Below the pieces are notes generated by a model that was not told the origin of the DNA, ran no database searches, and saw only the letters and a program-made list of their open reading frames with translations. Below, in pieces: positions 1 through 8,064 of a DNA stretch of 34,323 nucleotides. This stretch comes from Hellea sp. (lineage in GTDB: Bacteria > Pseudomonadota > Alphaproteobacteria > Caulobacterales > Maricaulaceae). Every line of letters begins with the position of its first letter. Within the stretch, counting starts at the first letter, position 1. The stretch lies in NCBI GenBank assembly GCA_028224375.1, contig JAOIVW010000027.1, forward strand, positions 1 through 34,323. The letters run 5' to 3'. The position numbers and the translations under genes are program-made.

Positions 1-939
1 CAGCGCCTGCCGCGCGACGGCGAAGATGTCCGTGTCTACGTGCGTTATCCCCGCACCGACCGAGAGTCGCTCGACTTCTTAAAATCCATGCATATTCGCA
101 CAGCAGATGGCCGCGAATTACCGCTCTCGGCTGTCGCTGATTTGCGCTTTGAAGACGGGGTCTCGCGTATCCGCAGGCGGGAGCGCCAAAGGGCTGTCGT
201 GATTAGCGCTGAGGTTGCCGCCGAACGCACACAAGAAGTTCGCGATGCCTTAGAAGATGATTTCTTTGAAGGTTTTGATCGCCGCCATCCCACTGTCAGC
301 CGCGGCGCGACGGGAGGCTCGCTTGAACAAGAGACCCTGCAAAAGGAAATGCAGCTTTTCTTATTCATAGCCATTGGCGTGGCTTATTTCCTCGTGGCTG
401 TTTCATTTAAGTCTTATTCCGAACCCATCTTAATCCTACTGGCGGCTATTCCCTTTTGTTACACAGGGGCGATTTTCGGGCATCTGCTTATGGGACACCC
501 CATATCAATTCTCTCCAGCCTTGGCATATTTGCCGCTGCGGGCGTGGCCGTGAATGATAATCTGGTGCTGCTAGATTATGTGCATAAATTACGGGAAAAG
601 GGCATGGACGGAGCCCAAGCCTTAGTTGAGGCTGGAACGCGCCGGTTCCGCCCGATATTGCTGACGTCTCTCACAACCTTCATCGGATTATTGCCTTTAT
701 TGCTGGAACGGTCCATTCAAGCGCAATGGCTGATTCCCATCGGTATTAGCTTGGCCTTTGGCGTGCTTTTCGCCCTCTTCGTGACATTGTTCTTCGTACC
801 GGCCCTTTACGGCATAGGCGCAGATATTCGCCGCGGAGTGATTTATCTTATCAAAGGTACAACGCAGCCAAATTTCAGCGCCTCGATTTCTCCGCAGGCT
901 AATGAGGACTGGAACGGAATAACGCGTCCCGCTGAATAA
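1..939 (+). CDS. RND efflux pump permease subunit, C-terminal part (5' end outside window)
   Basis: The reading frame is open from base 1, so this is the 3' part of a longer gene; the GTG at 40 is internal. The visible 312 residues cover the end of the second periplasmic pore/docking region and the last transmembrane block of an AcrB/MdtB-type inner-membrane transporter that moves substrates outward using the proton gradient. Family hallmarks are the RxPxxxDxVxVxVRYP-like start, 'DGRELPLSAVADLRF', and a hydrophobic C-terminal part with about five helices including 'GVAVNDNLVLLDYV' and 'RFRPILLTSLTTFIGLLPLL'. The usual adaptor (MFP) gene would be expected upstream, outside the window. The C-terminal tail after the last helix is hydrophilic and ordinary. 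Substrate cannot be inferred. Family assignment is firm; subfamily is not. Confidence 0.93.
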   Translation, partial: QRLPRDGEDVRVYVRYPRTDRESLDFLKSMHIRTADGRELPLSAVADLRFEDGVSRIRRRERQRAVVISAEVAAERTQEVRDALEDDFFEGFDRRHPTVSRGATGGSLEQETLQKEMQLFLFIAIGVAYFLVAVSFKSYSEPILILLAAIPFCYTGAIFGHLLMGHPISILSSLGIFAAAGVAVNDNLVLLDYVHKLREKGMDGAQALVEAGTRRFRPILLTSLTTFIGLLPLLLERSIQAQWLIPIGISLAFGVLFALFVTLFFVPALYGIGADIRRGVIYLIKGTTQPNFSASISPQANEDWNGITRPAE

Positions 940-999
940 AGACGGCCCATATACAGCTAACCGCTTGAACCTGCGCCTATATATCTTTATGCGCTGACT

Positions 1000-2919
1000 A
1001 TGCGGATTGCGGGGACTATATCGACTTTTGTTTTAGCAGCCGCGCTTAGCGTCTCGGCTACGGCTCAATCGACTCTGACGTCCGGTGAAATCCGCGTCTG
1101 TAAAAACGTTAAACACTGCCTTGATATTGTTGATCGCCACGGCCCTGAAGGCTTTGATTACGAAGTTCTGAACGGAGAGTTTCAGCGCTTTGGCGAAAAA
1201 GGCAAAGCGGCGCTAATCACGTTAATGGCCAGCAAAGACGAGACGGAAATGCGCCGCGCTCAAGCTGTCCTTGCCACAGGCCGCACATTACTTACCCCGA
1301 ATGAACAGCGCAAAATTGCCGCCCTTTGGCCGCGCGGAGATTTAGATACCCATGCCATGATTATGAAAAGCGCCCTCTCTCCGCTCATGCGCGCGCGAAT
1401 GATTGAAACCCTGTCAGATGACAATCCAAAAGTCAGAGAAATCTCGCGCGATATTATTGCAGCGACTGTGGCAAAGAAAATGGACTTCCCAATGCGGCCC
1501 GAAGATTTTGGGCGCTTGGCAAAAGCCTTATTAGATAATCCGACGCCCGCCTTGGTAGAGCTGTTTTCAACCTATGAGCCTACAAAGACACGGCCCATTT
1601 TCATGCGCCTTTTGCAAAGCACAGATGGCCCCACACTAAGTGCGGCCTATGAAAAACTTTATGAACAAAACCAGGAAGAGGCTTTTAAATCTCTCGTGGC
1701 AACGCTTTACGATTTGAAAGACACACAATCAGATAACGCCTTTGCAGTGTCTTATCTTTTGCGCGAGCGGCAGAAAACGCGCGATGACGGGTTCTACCTG
1801 AAATTCGCCAAAGACCTGACCGAAGATAAAGAGATGAGCCAGATGGGCCGCCTCGCAGGGTTTGATGCTGTCATGCAAAGCGCTGCCGCGCCAAAGCTTT
1901 CGGAACCGAGCAAGTATTACGATGTAATGCAGATCGCCTTGCGCACACAAGATGTTCTTCCAGACGGCTATATCCGTAATCTTCCGCGCCAAGCCGGGGA
2001 GACATCCGATTTATGGCTGAGAGCTTATTGGGCGCATTTCCGGCCTCAAACATCTGAACAGAAACTGGACTTTATCCGCGTTGTTGGCGGTTTCGACACT
2101 GACACAGCCAAGGGTATACTTCTCGAAGCTTTAGGCGATAAAGGCGACTGGCGTATTCTACAATCTGCCGCCTTGCCGCTAGGACGCCTTAAATATCAAC
2201 CCGCAAAGTCGCGATTCGAGACGCTCTCAGATCACCCTATCATGGCTGTCCAAATTGCGGCGCTAACAGCGCTCGACACTATGGCGACACCGCCCGTGAA
2301 ACCCCGTCCCAGCTATTGGCAGAATAAACTCACTGCGCAATCTGCTTATTGTTCCGCCAAACCCAAGGACTTTAAAGACGAGGCCAAAGCCTTGCCTTTC
2401 TTTGATCTTGTGGATTTGGAGTTTAAAGCCGCAGGCGATCAACGCCGTTTCGTTAGCTCTATCTCGCCCACCAAAAATGGTTACCTTGTTGGCTTTGATG
2501 CGGGGCGTAATGGCGGTGACTTACGCTATTACGATAATGTCTCAGGCGATAGTATTGGCCTGAAATCCCGCCTCTCTGAAACGACTGAAAACATCACGGC
2601 GATAATCCCCGTCACTCCGCCGCCCCTAGGTCAATATGCCAAAGCCTTTTGGGTGATTGCGCAAAATAGTGCGCAGGGTAATCAAGCCAAGCTTTACCGC
2701 GTGACGGGGGCAGATGGTCGGTTTGACATTAAATACCAAGCCGAGCTTCCTGATTATGTTTCGGCGATTGCGCCGCAAAAAAATGGCGATGTCTTTATGA
2801 GCTTTTACAAGGCGGGAGCGAAACCGACGGATGTGAACCCGCCGCTTCTCCTCTCGCCCAGCGGCGCAATTCGCCGCGCCTGTCCGAGCGCGGCTGACAC
2901 GGCCAAAGCTTTGCCGTAA
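1000..2919 (+). CDS. Secreted HEAT-repeat-like protein of unknown function
   Basis: 639 residues. The N-terminus (MRIAGTISTFVLAAALSVSATAQ) is a clear Sec signal peptide with likely cleavage after ATA or TAQ, so the protein is exported. Residues about 60-440 are almost wholly alpha-helical in character and built of repeated helical pairs, for example 'KGKAALITLMAS', 'SPLMRARMIETLSDDNPKVREI' and 'ILQSAALPLGRLKYQPAK', resembling HEAT/Armadillo repeats. Residues about 465-630 change to short beta-type segments ('ISPTKNGYLVGFDAGRNGGDL', 'IAPQKNGDVFMSFYKAG'), which could form part of a propeller. No catalytic motif is visible. No good ribosome binding site precedes the ATG. The stop lies only 8 bases before mrp, so co-transcription is likely, although a secreted protein and a cytosolic Fe-S factor have no obvious shared task. 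I do not recognise a named family. Confidence 0.85.
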   Translation: MRIAGTISTFVLAAALSVSATAQSTLTSGEIRVCKNVKHCLDIVDRHGPEGFDYEVLNGEFQRFGEKGKAALITLMASKDETEMRRAQAVLATGRTLLTPNEQRKIAALWPRGDLDTHAMIMKSALSPLMRARMIETLSDDNPKVREISRDIIAATVAKKMDFPMRPEDFGRLAKALLDNPTPALVELFSTYEPTKTRPIFMRLLQSTDGPTLSAAYEKLYEQNQEEAFKSLVATLYDLKDTQSDNAFAVSYLLRERQKTRDDGFYLKFAKDLTEDKEMSQMGRLAGFDAVMQSAAAPKLSEPSKYYDVMQIALRTQDVLPDGYIRNLPRQAGETSDLWLRAYWAHFRPQTSEQKLDFIRVVGGFDTDTAKGILLEALGDKGDWRILQSAALPLGRLKYQPAKSRFETLSDHPIMAVQIAALTALDTMATPPVKPRPSYWQNKLTAQSAYCSAKPKDFKDEAKALPFFDLVDLEFKAAGDQRRFVSSISPTKNGYLVGFDAGRNGGDLRYYDNVSGDSIGLKSRLSETTENITAIIPVTPPPLGQYAKAFWVIAQNSAQGNQAKLYRVTGADGRFDIKYQAELPDYVSAIAPQKNGDVFMSFYKAGAKPTDVNPPLLLSPSGAIRRACPSAADTAKALP

Positions 2920-2927
2920 GAGCCCTT

Positions 2928-4013
2928 ATGGCTTATTCTGAATCCGCTGCGCTTTCCGCGCTTTCCGAGATACGCGACCCGCGCACGGGACGGGATATTA
3001 TCGCCTCTGGGATGCTCGGGGATTTGATATTTAAAGACGGTACACTTCGTGCGGTGCTGCGCATCGACCCCGCTCTGGCCGAGGGCTTTGAGCCTGTCCG
3101 CCAATCTGCCCAAGACACGCTGGCACAATTGGACGGCGTTGAGACGGCTTCCGTTATTCTTACCGCGCATAAGGCTGCTCCCAAGCTTGGCAAATCTGCC
3201 GCGCCGAAAAAACGCGTAGTGCCCCATCAAGCTCGCCGCCCCGAGGGTTATCAAGGCGATAGTCAAATCGAAATTGTGCTGGCGGTCAGCTCTGCCAAAG
3301 GCGGGGTTGGTAAATCGACGATTGCTGTGAACCTTGCCGTAGCGCTGGCAAAGCTCGGGAAATCCGTCGGGCTGCTGGACGCAGATATTCACGGCCCGAG
3401 TGCCCCCATACTCCTTGGACTTAAAGGCGTGATGGCCAAGACGGAAGAATATGAAGGCCGCCGCCTGATTAAACCCTTTACCGCCCATGGTATCACAGCC
3501 ATGTCGATTGGATTTCTGACCGAGGATGACGGGCCGATTATCTGGCGCGGGCCGATGGTGCAGGGCGCGATTTCAAAAATGCTCTGGGATGTGAATTGGG
3601 GCAAGCTCGATTACCTCATCATCGATATGCCGCCCGGAACGGGCGATGCGCAATTGGGCCTCGCGCAAGACATCAAACCCAAAGGTGCGATTATCGTCTC
3701 CACCCCCCAAGACCTCGCGCTTGCAGATGCGCGTAAGGGCGTGAAAATGTTTGAGAAAGTCGATATCCCGATTATGGGCCTTGTTGAAAATATGGCCGTT
3801 TTCATCTGCCCTGATTGCGGCAATGCCCATCATATCTTTGGCAAAGACGGCGCGAAAACTGAAGCCGAAACTATGGGTGTGCCTTATCTGGGAGCAGCCC
3901 CGCTGGATATGGCCATTCGGGAAAGCGGCGATAACGGAATTCCTGCGGCGGCGGGCAATGATAAGGTCGCTGACATATTTAAGGCCTTAGCCAAAGCCCT
4001 GTTGGAAGGATAG
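2928..4013 (+). CDS. mrp: Mrp/ApbC/NBP35-family iron-sulfur carrier P-loop ATPase
   Basis: 361 residues, the normal length for bacterial Mrp. An N-terminal MIP18/DUF59-like domain (about 1-85) is followed by a linker rich in Lys/Arg/Pro and then the P-loop domain. The deviant Walker A is at residues 123-131 (AKGGVGKST), 'LLDADIHGPSAP' is at about 149-160, 'IIDMPPGTGDAQL' at about 231-243, and the CxxC that holds the bridging 4Fe-4S cluster at C294/C297 ('ICPDCG'). The family binds and transfers Fe-S clusters to target apoproteins in the cytoplasm. All key residues are present. It is followed after 3 bases by purT, and the GAAGGA ribosome binding site of purT lies inside its last codons, so the two are probably one transcript. 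PurT itself is not an Fe-S enzyme, so this is probably linkage without a direct functional tie. Confidence 0.96.
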   Translation: MAYSESAALSALSEIRDPRTGRDIIASGMLGDLIFKDGTLRAVLRIDPALAEGFEPVRQSAQDTLAQLDGVETASVILTAHKAAPKLGKSAAPKKRVVPHQARRPEGYQGDSQIEIVLAVSSAKGGVGKSTIAVNLAVALAKLGKSVGLLDADIHGPSAPILLGLKGVMAKTEEYEGRRLIKPFTAHGITAMSIGFLTEDDGPIIWRGPMVQGAISKMLWDVNWGKLDYLIIDMPPGTGDAQLGLAQDIKPKGAIIVSTPQDLALADARKGVKMFEKVDIPIMGLVENMAVFICPDCGNAHHIFGKDGAKTEAETMGVPYLGAAPLDMAIRESGDNGIPAAAGNDKVADIFKALAKALLEG

Positions 4014-4016
4014 ACC

Positions 4017-5201
4017 ATGGTCACACTCGGCACAGCCCTGACACCCGGCGCGACCAAAGTGATGATGTGCGGCTGCGGCGAGCTTGGCAAAGAAGTGGTC
4101 ATTGAGCTACAGCGTTTGGGCGTCGAAGTCATTGCCGTGGACCGATACGAAAACGCGCCCGCCATGCAGGTGGCGCACACATCCTATGTCATCAATATGC
4201 TCGACGGGGCAGCCTTGCGCGAGATTGCAGAGCGCGAAAAACCTGACCTGATTGTGCCCGAAATCGAAGCCATCGCGACAGAGACATTATTAGCGCTGGA
4301 GGCCGAAGGGTTCACCGTCATTCCCACCGCGCGGGCGACACAGATTACCATGAACCGCGAAGGCATTAGACGCCTTGCCGCTGAAGAGCTGGGCCTGACC
4401 ACCTCGCCCTACCGCTTTGCCGATAGCGAGAAACAATGCCGCGCAGCGATGGCCGAGATTGGCCTGCCTTGTGTGGTCAAACCCGTCATGTCTTCCTCTG
4501 GCAAAGGGCAAAGCACGGCGCATAGTGAGGCGGATATCAGCGCTGTCTGGACCTATTCCCAAGAGGGCGGGCGCACGGGCAAATCGCGCATTATCGTCGA
4601 AGGCTTTGTCGATTTTGATTATGAGATTACGCTGCTGACTATACGCCACAAAAACGGCACCTCATTTTGCGCGCCGATTGGGCATCGCCAAGAGGGCGGG
4701 GATTATCAGGAAAGCTGGCAACCCCATCCCATGTCCAAAGCGGCCTTAAAATCTGCGCAAGACATGGCGAAAAATGTCACGGACGCGCTGGGCGGTTATG
4801 GCCTCTTCGGGGTGGAATTATTTATCAAAGGCGATGAGGTTATTTTCTCCGAAGTCTCGCCCCGCCCCCATGATACCGGGCTGGTGACGCTAATCTCTCA
4901 AGACCTGTCAGAATTCGCGCTCCATGCCCGCGCGATATTAGGCTTGCCTGTTCCAAGCATTCGGCAATTCGGCCCCTCTGCTTCTGCCGTTATTTTAGGC
5001 AACGGCACCTCAAGCAATATTAGTTTTGACAATGTCGAGGCGGCGCTTGCGGAGCCCGGCACGCAAATCCGCCTCTTCGGCAAACCCGAAATTAATGGCT
5101 CAAGACGCTTGGGCGTTGCGGTGGCCAGAGGCGAGACGATTGAGCAGGCCAAAACCAAAGCCATGCGCGCGGCGAGTGCGATTAAAATCAATTATAATTA
5201 A
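4017..5201 (+). CDS. purT: Formate-dependent phosphoribosylglycinamide formyltransferase PurT
   Basis: 394 residues, full length for PurT. This ATP-grasp enzyme makes formyl-GAR from GAR, formate and ATP (third step of purine synthesis), replacing the folate-dependent PurN. The N-terminal pre-ATP-grasp domain has '[20 protein letters not shown]' and '[17 protein letters not shown]'. The ATP-binding loop is 'MSSSGKGQS' (about residue 160), and the metal-binding end of the grasp is '[17 protein letters not shown]'. The ATG at 4017 is preceded by GAAGGATAGACC, a good ribosome binding site. Last gene of the plus-strand run; a possible terminator hairpin follows at 5234-5256 and then a composite inverted repeat. 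Nothing is missing or unusual in the protein. Confidence 0.97.
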   Translation: MVTLGTALTPGATKVMMCGCGELGKEVVIELQRLGVEVIAVDRYENAPAMQVAHTSYVINMLDGAALREIAEREKPDLIVPEIEAIATETLLALEAEGFTVIPTARATQITMNREGIRRLAAEELGLTTSPYRFADSEKQCRAAMAEIGLPCVVKPVMSSSGKGQSTAHSEADISAVWTYSQEGGRTGKSRIIVEGFVDFDYEITLLTIRHKNGTSFCAPIGHRQEGGDYQESWQPHPMSKAALKSAQDMAKNVTDALGGYGLFGVELFIKGDEVIFSEVSPRPHDTGLVTLISQDLSEFALHARAILGLPVPSIRQFGPSASAVILGNGTSSNISFDNVEAALAEPGTQIRLFGKPEINGSRRLGVAVARGETIEQAKTKAMRAASAIKINYN

Positions 5202-5233
5202 TTAAATAATTTTCGCGCAGGCGAAAACCTCGC

Positions 5234-5256
5234 GCCAAGGCTACTTGGCACGTTTT
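5234..5256 (+). terminator. Probable weak intrinsic terminator after purT
   Basis: GCCAAG (5234-5239) and CTTGGC (5244-5249) pair around a GCTA loop and are followed by ACGTTTT. An additional short palindrome, TTTTCGC/GCGAAAA (5210-5216/5221-5227), precedes it. The stem is only 6 bp and the U tract short, so termination may be partial. Position just behind the purT stop supports the call. Confidence 0.4.
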
Positions 5257-5260
5257 ATAT

Positions 5261-5384
5261 AATTTGTAGGGTGGGTTAGTTTGTATTTCTTTCAAGAAAT
5301 ACGGACGTAATCCACCACTGTATTGCTGGAAAGGTGTATTACGTCTGCGGTTTGAAAAACCGCAAACTAATACACCCTACAATT
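5261..5384. repeat. Composite inverted repeat (two divergent hairpins, MITE/REPIN-like)
   Basis: The outer ends AATTTGTAGGGTG (5261-5273) and CACCCTACAATT (5373-5384) are inverted copies with one extra base in the left end. Inside, two separate imperfect hairpins exist: 5270-5315 (GGTGGGTTA...TAATCCACC with TATTTCTT/AAGAAATA at the tip) and 5333-5376 (GGTGTATTACGT...ACTAATACACC with CGGTTT/AAACCG at the tip). The right hairpin read on the minus strand closely resembles the left one, so the unit is a head-to-head pair of one repeat. It lies between two convergent genes (purT and the minus-strand gene ending at 5391), where it could also halt transcription from both sides. Similar GTAGGGTG-type repeats are scattered in many proteobacteria, to my knowledge. 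No transposase is nearby. Confidence 0.8.
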
Positions 5385-5390
5385 AGGCAG

Positions 5391-5942
5391 TTAGTCGGGA
5401 TGGAGCGGCGCAGAACACTTGGCCGCGAAATCGGGAAACCATTCACAGCCCACAAAGCTCTCGCGCGGGGCCCAACGCCAATTCCAGGCTTGGAAGCACC
5501 ATCTAATTCGCGGCGTGAGGGTGCGGTTATAAATCCACTGCCGAAAACGGGTATAGCCATAGCGATGCAAAAAGTGATGGCTGAGCGGATCAGCCCGCCG
5601 CGCGAGCGGCAGATTACGGCGGCGCAAACGCGCTTTGTGGCGGTTGCGCGGATAAGCCGAGATGCGCGTGACACGTTCTACGGTCACAGATTCGCGAGAG
5701 GGCTCGCCAGAAGACACATCTGAAGACTCGTCCGCAGACTCATATGAAGTCAGATCCGAAGCCTCATCCACGTCGCCGCCAAAGACAAGCACGAACCACA
5801 AACGCACCCGCGCTAAAAAGCCATGCGCCATAGGCATATAGCCAAGCTCAAATTGAGCCACCGACTTAGCGCGAAGCCCGCACTCCAAAGCCCCAAAAGA
5901 CACAGCGCCAAGCCAGTAATGTTTTTTAGCAGGGCGTCTCAT
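5391..5942 (-). CDS. Hypothetical protein, orphan, basic with a Ser/Glu/Asp-rich linker
   Basis: 183 residues, not recognised. The N-terminal part (about 1-57) is mildly hydrophobic, with 'MPMAHGFLARVRLWFVLVFGG'. A strongly acidic/serine-rich stretch follows (about 58-88, 'DEASDLTSYESADESSDVSS'). The C-terminal half is rich in Arg, Trp, Tyr and His ('RNRHKARLRRRNLPLARR', 'CFQAWNWRWAPRE'). Codon choice looks like the G+C-richer backbone genes and not like the A+T-rich restriction genes next to it, which supports real coding. The ribosome binding site is poor (GAGACTGAG before ATG). The opposite-strand open frames here give no sensible protein. The stop lies 6 bases from the composite inverted repeat, which may act as its transcription end. 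Function unknown; a decayed or lineage-specific gene is possible. Confidence 0.55.
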   Translation of the reverse strand: MRRPAKKHYWLGAVSFGALECGLRAKSVAQFELGYMPMAHGFLARVRLWFVLVFGGDVDEASDLTSYESADESSDVSSGEPSRESVTVERVTRISAYPRNRHKARLRRRNLPLARRADPLSHHFLHRYGYTRFRQWIYNRTLTPRIRWCFQAWNWRWAPRESFVGCEWFPDFAAKCSAPLHPD

Positions 5943-6276
5943 CTCAGTCTCAAATCCTTATCTCGTTTTTACAATCCTAAAGATAAGGCCAAATGAGAGA
6001 GCAAGGATATGATTTCTGCCAGCAAGGGTAATCGTGGAGATTTTGGGGTGATTTGGGGAGGATAGGTGGATAAGAGGCATTGTTATTTAAATTACCGCTT
6101 AGGGGGAAGCAAATCTCAGAGAGTGTCCTTAATGAAACATGGCTACTAAGGTACTTTAGCCATCTAGCCTTAGTGTATACATCAAAGTATTATAAGAAGT
6201 AGCATTTCGAGACAAAATCCATATAGAGGTTTACCGTAACAAATTCACGTAAATATGAGCTTTGAAGGATATAGAA
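5943..6276. other. Intergenic region between divergent orphan gene and methyltransferase
   Basis: 334 bases, A+T-rich, with no credible gene. It must carry the promoters of both flanking divergent genes. Visible structure: CCTTATC (5956-5962) with GATAAGG (5982-5988) as a spaced inverted repeat near the minus-strand gene, and a compact palindrome at 6139-6163 on the methyltransferase side. AAGGAT at 6265-6270 is the ribosome binding site of the methyltransferase. I could not define a convincing -35/-10 pair. Confidence 0.6.
6139..6163. promoter_or_regulatory. Palindrome upstream of the methyltransferase gene, possible operator
   Basis: ATGGCTA (6139-6145) and TAGCCAT (6157-6163) are exact inverted copies, with AAG (6148-6150) and CTT (6154-6156) nested inside around GTA. 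A 2-base bulge (CT) sits on the left side. It lies about 115 bases before the methyltransferase start. It does not match the C-box in front of the controller gene, so another regulator or an RNA hairpin is as likely. Function inferred from position only. Confidence 0.3.
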
Positions 6277-7182
6277 ATGAGTAATTCAATTACTCCGAGC
6301 GATACATCACTTTCTAATAAAAATGGGAATACTTGGTATAATCGTATATTATGCGGGAACAGCAAAGATGTACTTTTAAGTTTGCCCAAAGGCATAGCGA
6401 ATACGATTGTTACCAGTCCACCTTATTTCTCTCAGAGAGATTATAACCACCCAAATCAGATAGGTTCAGAGGCGACACAAAAAGAGTATATCGAAAGACT
6501 CGTTGAGGTTCTAAGGGCAGCTAAGGAGGCTCTTAGTGATGATGGTACTTTATGGCTCAACCTAGGTGACAAATACAAAAATGGCCAACTTTGCGGGATG
6601 CCTTGGCGAGTTGCTCTTGCTCTAGTAGATGACGGTTGGATATTGCGATCAGACATAATTTGGCAAAAACCAAACGCCATGCCTTCTTCGGTAAAATCCC
6701 GCCCCACTACTGACCATGAATACATTTTTCTGTTCTCAAAACAAAATAAATATTTTTATGATGCGGATGCAATCCGTGAGCCCCATGTGACCTTTTCAGA
6801 GCACTCAAAAATGAAAGGAGGGCGCGGGCATTTTGGCAAGTCCGGCGGCACTCCCGAAAAAGGCAAAAATGAAGGAAACCCCAACCTACATCACGGACAA
6901 TGGGACAAAGCTTTCCACCCGAAAGGAAGAAACAAGCGAACTGTTTGGAGTGTCTCACTATCAAAATTCAGAGGAGCCCACTTTGCAGTATTTCCAGAAG
7001 GCCTAATTGAGCCGTGCATTCTAGCGGGAACTCAAAAAGGGGGATGCGTGCTTGACCCTTTCTTTGGTTCAGGGACTACTGGGATGGTGGCTAAGAAAAA
7101 CGGCAGAACCTATATAGGAATCGATATCAATAAGGATTACTGCGAAATAGCAAATAACAGACTGGACTCATTATTACTTTAA
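6277..7182 (+). CDS. Type II DNA methyltransferase, beta class, likely N4-cytosine
   Basis: 301 residues from the ATG at 6277, chosen over the in-frame TTG at 6262 because AAGGAT lies 6 bases before it. Motif IV, TSPPY (residues 46-50), comes before the AdoMet-binding motif I, DPFFGSGTT (260-268), followed by 'YIGIDINKDYCEIANNRL'. This order defines the beta class. SPPY in place of DPPY is usual for enzymes that methylate the exocyclic amine of cytosine, as in M.PvuII. 'DIIWQKPNAMPSSVKSRPTTDHEYI' and 'RTVWSVSLSKFRGAHFAVFPEGLIEPCI' are typical of this group. It protects the host DNA against the endonuclease encoded on the other strand; the two genes meet tail to tail with a 9-base overlap. A+T-rich compared with the backbone, which suggests acquisition by transfer. 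N6-adenine specificity cannot be excluded; the target sequence cannot be read from the protein. Confidence 0.9.
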   Translation: MSNSITPSDTSLSNKNGNTWYNRILCGNSKDVLLSLPKGIANTIVTSPPYFSQRDYNHPNQIGSEATQKEYIERLVEVLRAAKEALSDDGTLWLNLGDKYKNGQLCGMPWRVALALVDDGWILRSDIIWQKPNAMPSSVKSRPTTDHEYIFLFSKQNKYFYDADAIREPHVTFSEHSKMKGGRGHFGKSGGTPEKGKNEGNPNLHHGQWDKAFHPKGRNKRTVWSVSLSKFRGAHFAVFPEGLIEPCILAGTQKGGCVLDPFFGSGTTGMVAKKNGRTYIGIDINKDYCEIANNRLDSLLL

Positions 7183-8064
7183 GCATTTCTCCTTAAAAAA
7201 ACCTGAAAGCCCTGAAAGCATATCGTATAATTTGGGTTCAACCTGTCCAATCTGATTAGGGTTCAAGTCGATGTATACAAATTCATCGCATTCAAGAGTA
7301 GACAGGTTGCCTGACCAAGACTCTGCAATTACGATAGGTAAACATACAACACCTGCGTTAGAGGCCACAGATATAGACTTATGAATATCTCGTGTGAACA
7401 AAAGAGCATGCCCACCGCCCATTGTTTCTCGGGTCTTAACCGGAATTAATACCCGTCCGCCAGCACCTGACACAGCTACATCGTAGGTTTCACCATCTAA
7501 AGAAAGTTCGACTTTTGATATTTCGATAGGCAGTTTGTTTTCTTTAAAAACTCTTTCGAGGTTGCGCCGAACTATAGCTTCAAAAAGCGTCCCTTTAAGA
7601 GCTCGACGACTACCTTCAAGTCTGTCAATCATCACTTCCCGAAATGTATACCAAGTCCAATAATCCTCTGTAGGAAAATGGTCTATCAATGTTTCCTTCA
7701 CAACAGATAAAAGTTTAGCCTTTCTCGCTGTAACACTATCTGCTTCCATTGAAGATACCATTGGCTGTAAACGTTGGGCTGGTGCGTCACGAAGTAACCA
7801 CCCCATAAACAACCATTTTGCACGATTCGTTTTGTAGGGTCGCGCGATACCATCATGTAAAAAGACTTCTTCAGGAAGTTCTCGTATAAAATACTGTAAT
7901 ATGACTGCTTCAGAGCGCTCGTTATTTTTCTCCTTAATAAAGTCAAAAACAGATGAATATCCGTTATTTTTAAGATAGCTGACGAAGTCATCATAAAAAT
8001 GTTTATTAAGGTCGGCTACGGCGGCTAATTCGCCAAGCCTTAAATTTTTATACGCAAGAGTCAT
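7174..8064 (-). CDS. Type II restriction endonuclease (candidate), partner of the methyltransferase
   Basis: 296 residues. Assigned mainly from context: it starts inside the controller gene (ATGA, 4-base overlap) and ends inside the methyltransferase gene, the classic place for the endonuclease. The likely catalytic core is in the last third: E162 in 'KGTLFEAIVRRNLE' (a helix that often carries the first acidic residue), D195 in 'GETYDVAVSG', then 'VLIPVKTRETMGGGHALLFTRD' with K210. Spacing D195-x14-K210 fits a PD-(D/E)XK fold in which the usual acidic residue before x-K is replaced by Pro208; E213 may substitute. The 'KTRETMGGGH' block is striking and probably shapes the active site or DNA contact. 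The N-terminal 150 residues are mostly helical with no familiar domain. I cannot name the specificity or closest prototype. A+T-rich like the rest of the module. Confidence 0.75.
   Translation of the reverse strand: MTLAYKNLRLGELAAVADLNKHFYDDFVSYLKNNGYSSVFDFIKEKNNERSEAVILQYFIRELPEEVFLHDGIARPYKTNRAKWLFMGWLLRDAPAQRLQPMVSSMEADSVTARKAKLLSVVKETLIDHFPTEDYWTWYTFREVMIDRLEGSRRALKGTLFEAIVRRNLERVFKENKLPIEISKVELSLDGETYDVAVSGAGGRVLIPVKTRETMGGGHALLFTRDIHKSISVASNAGVVCLPIVIAESWSGNLSTLECDEFVYIDLNPNQIGQVEPKLYDMLSGLSGFFKEKCLK

Noticed and set aside
2805..3488. 227-codon minus-strand frame across the HEAT-protein end and mrp
   Set aside because: Antisense to two well-supported genes, low-complexity basic sequence, no ribosome binding site.
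5334..5723. 129-codon plus-strand frame
   Set aside because: Begins inside the composite repeat and is antisense to the orphan gene; reads as chance translation.
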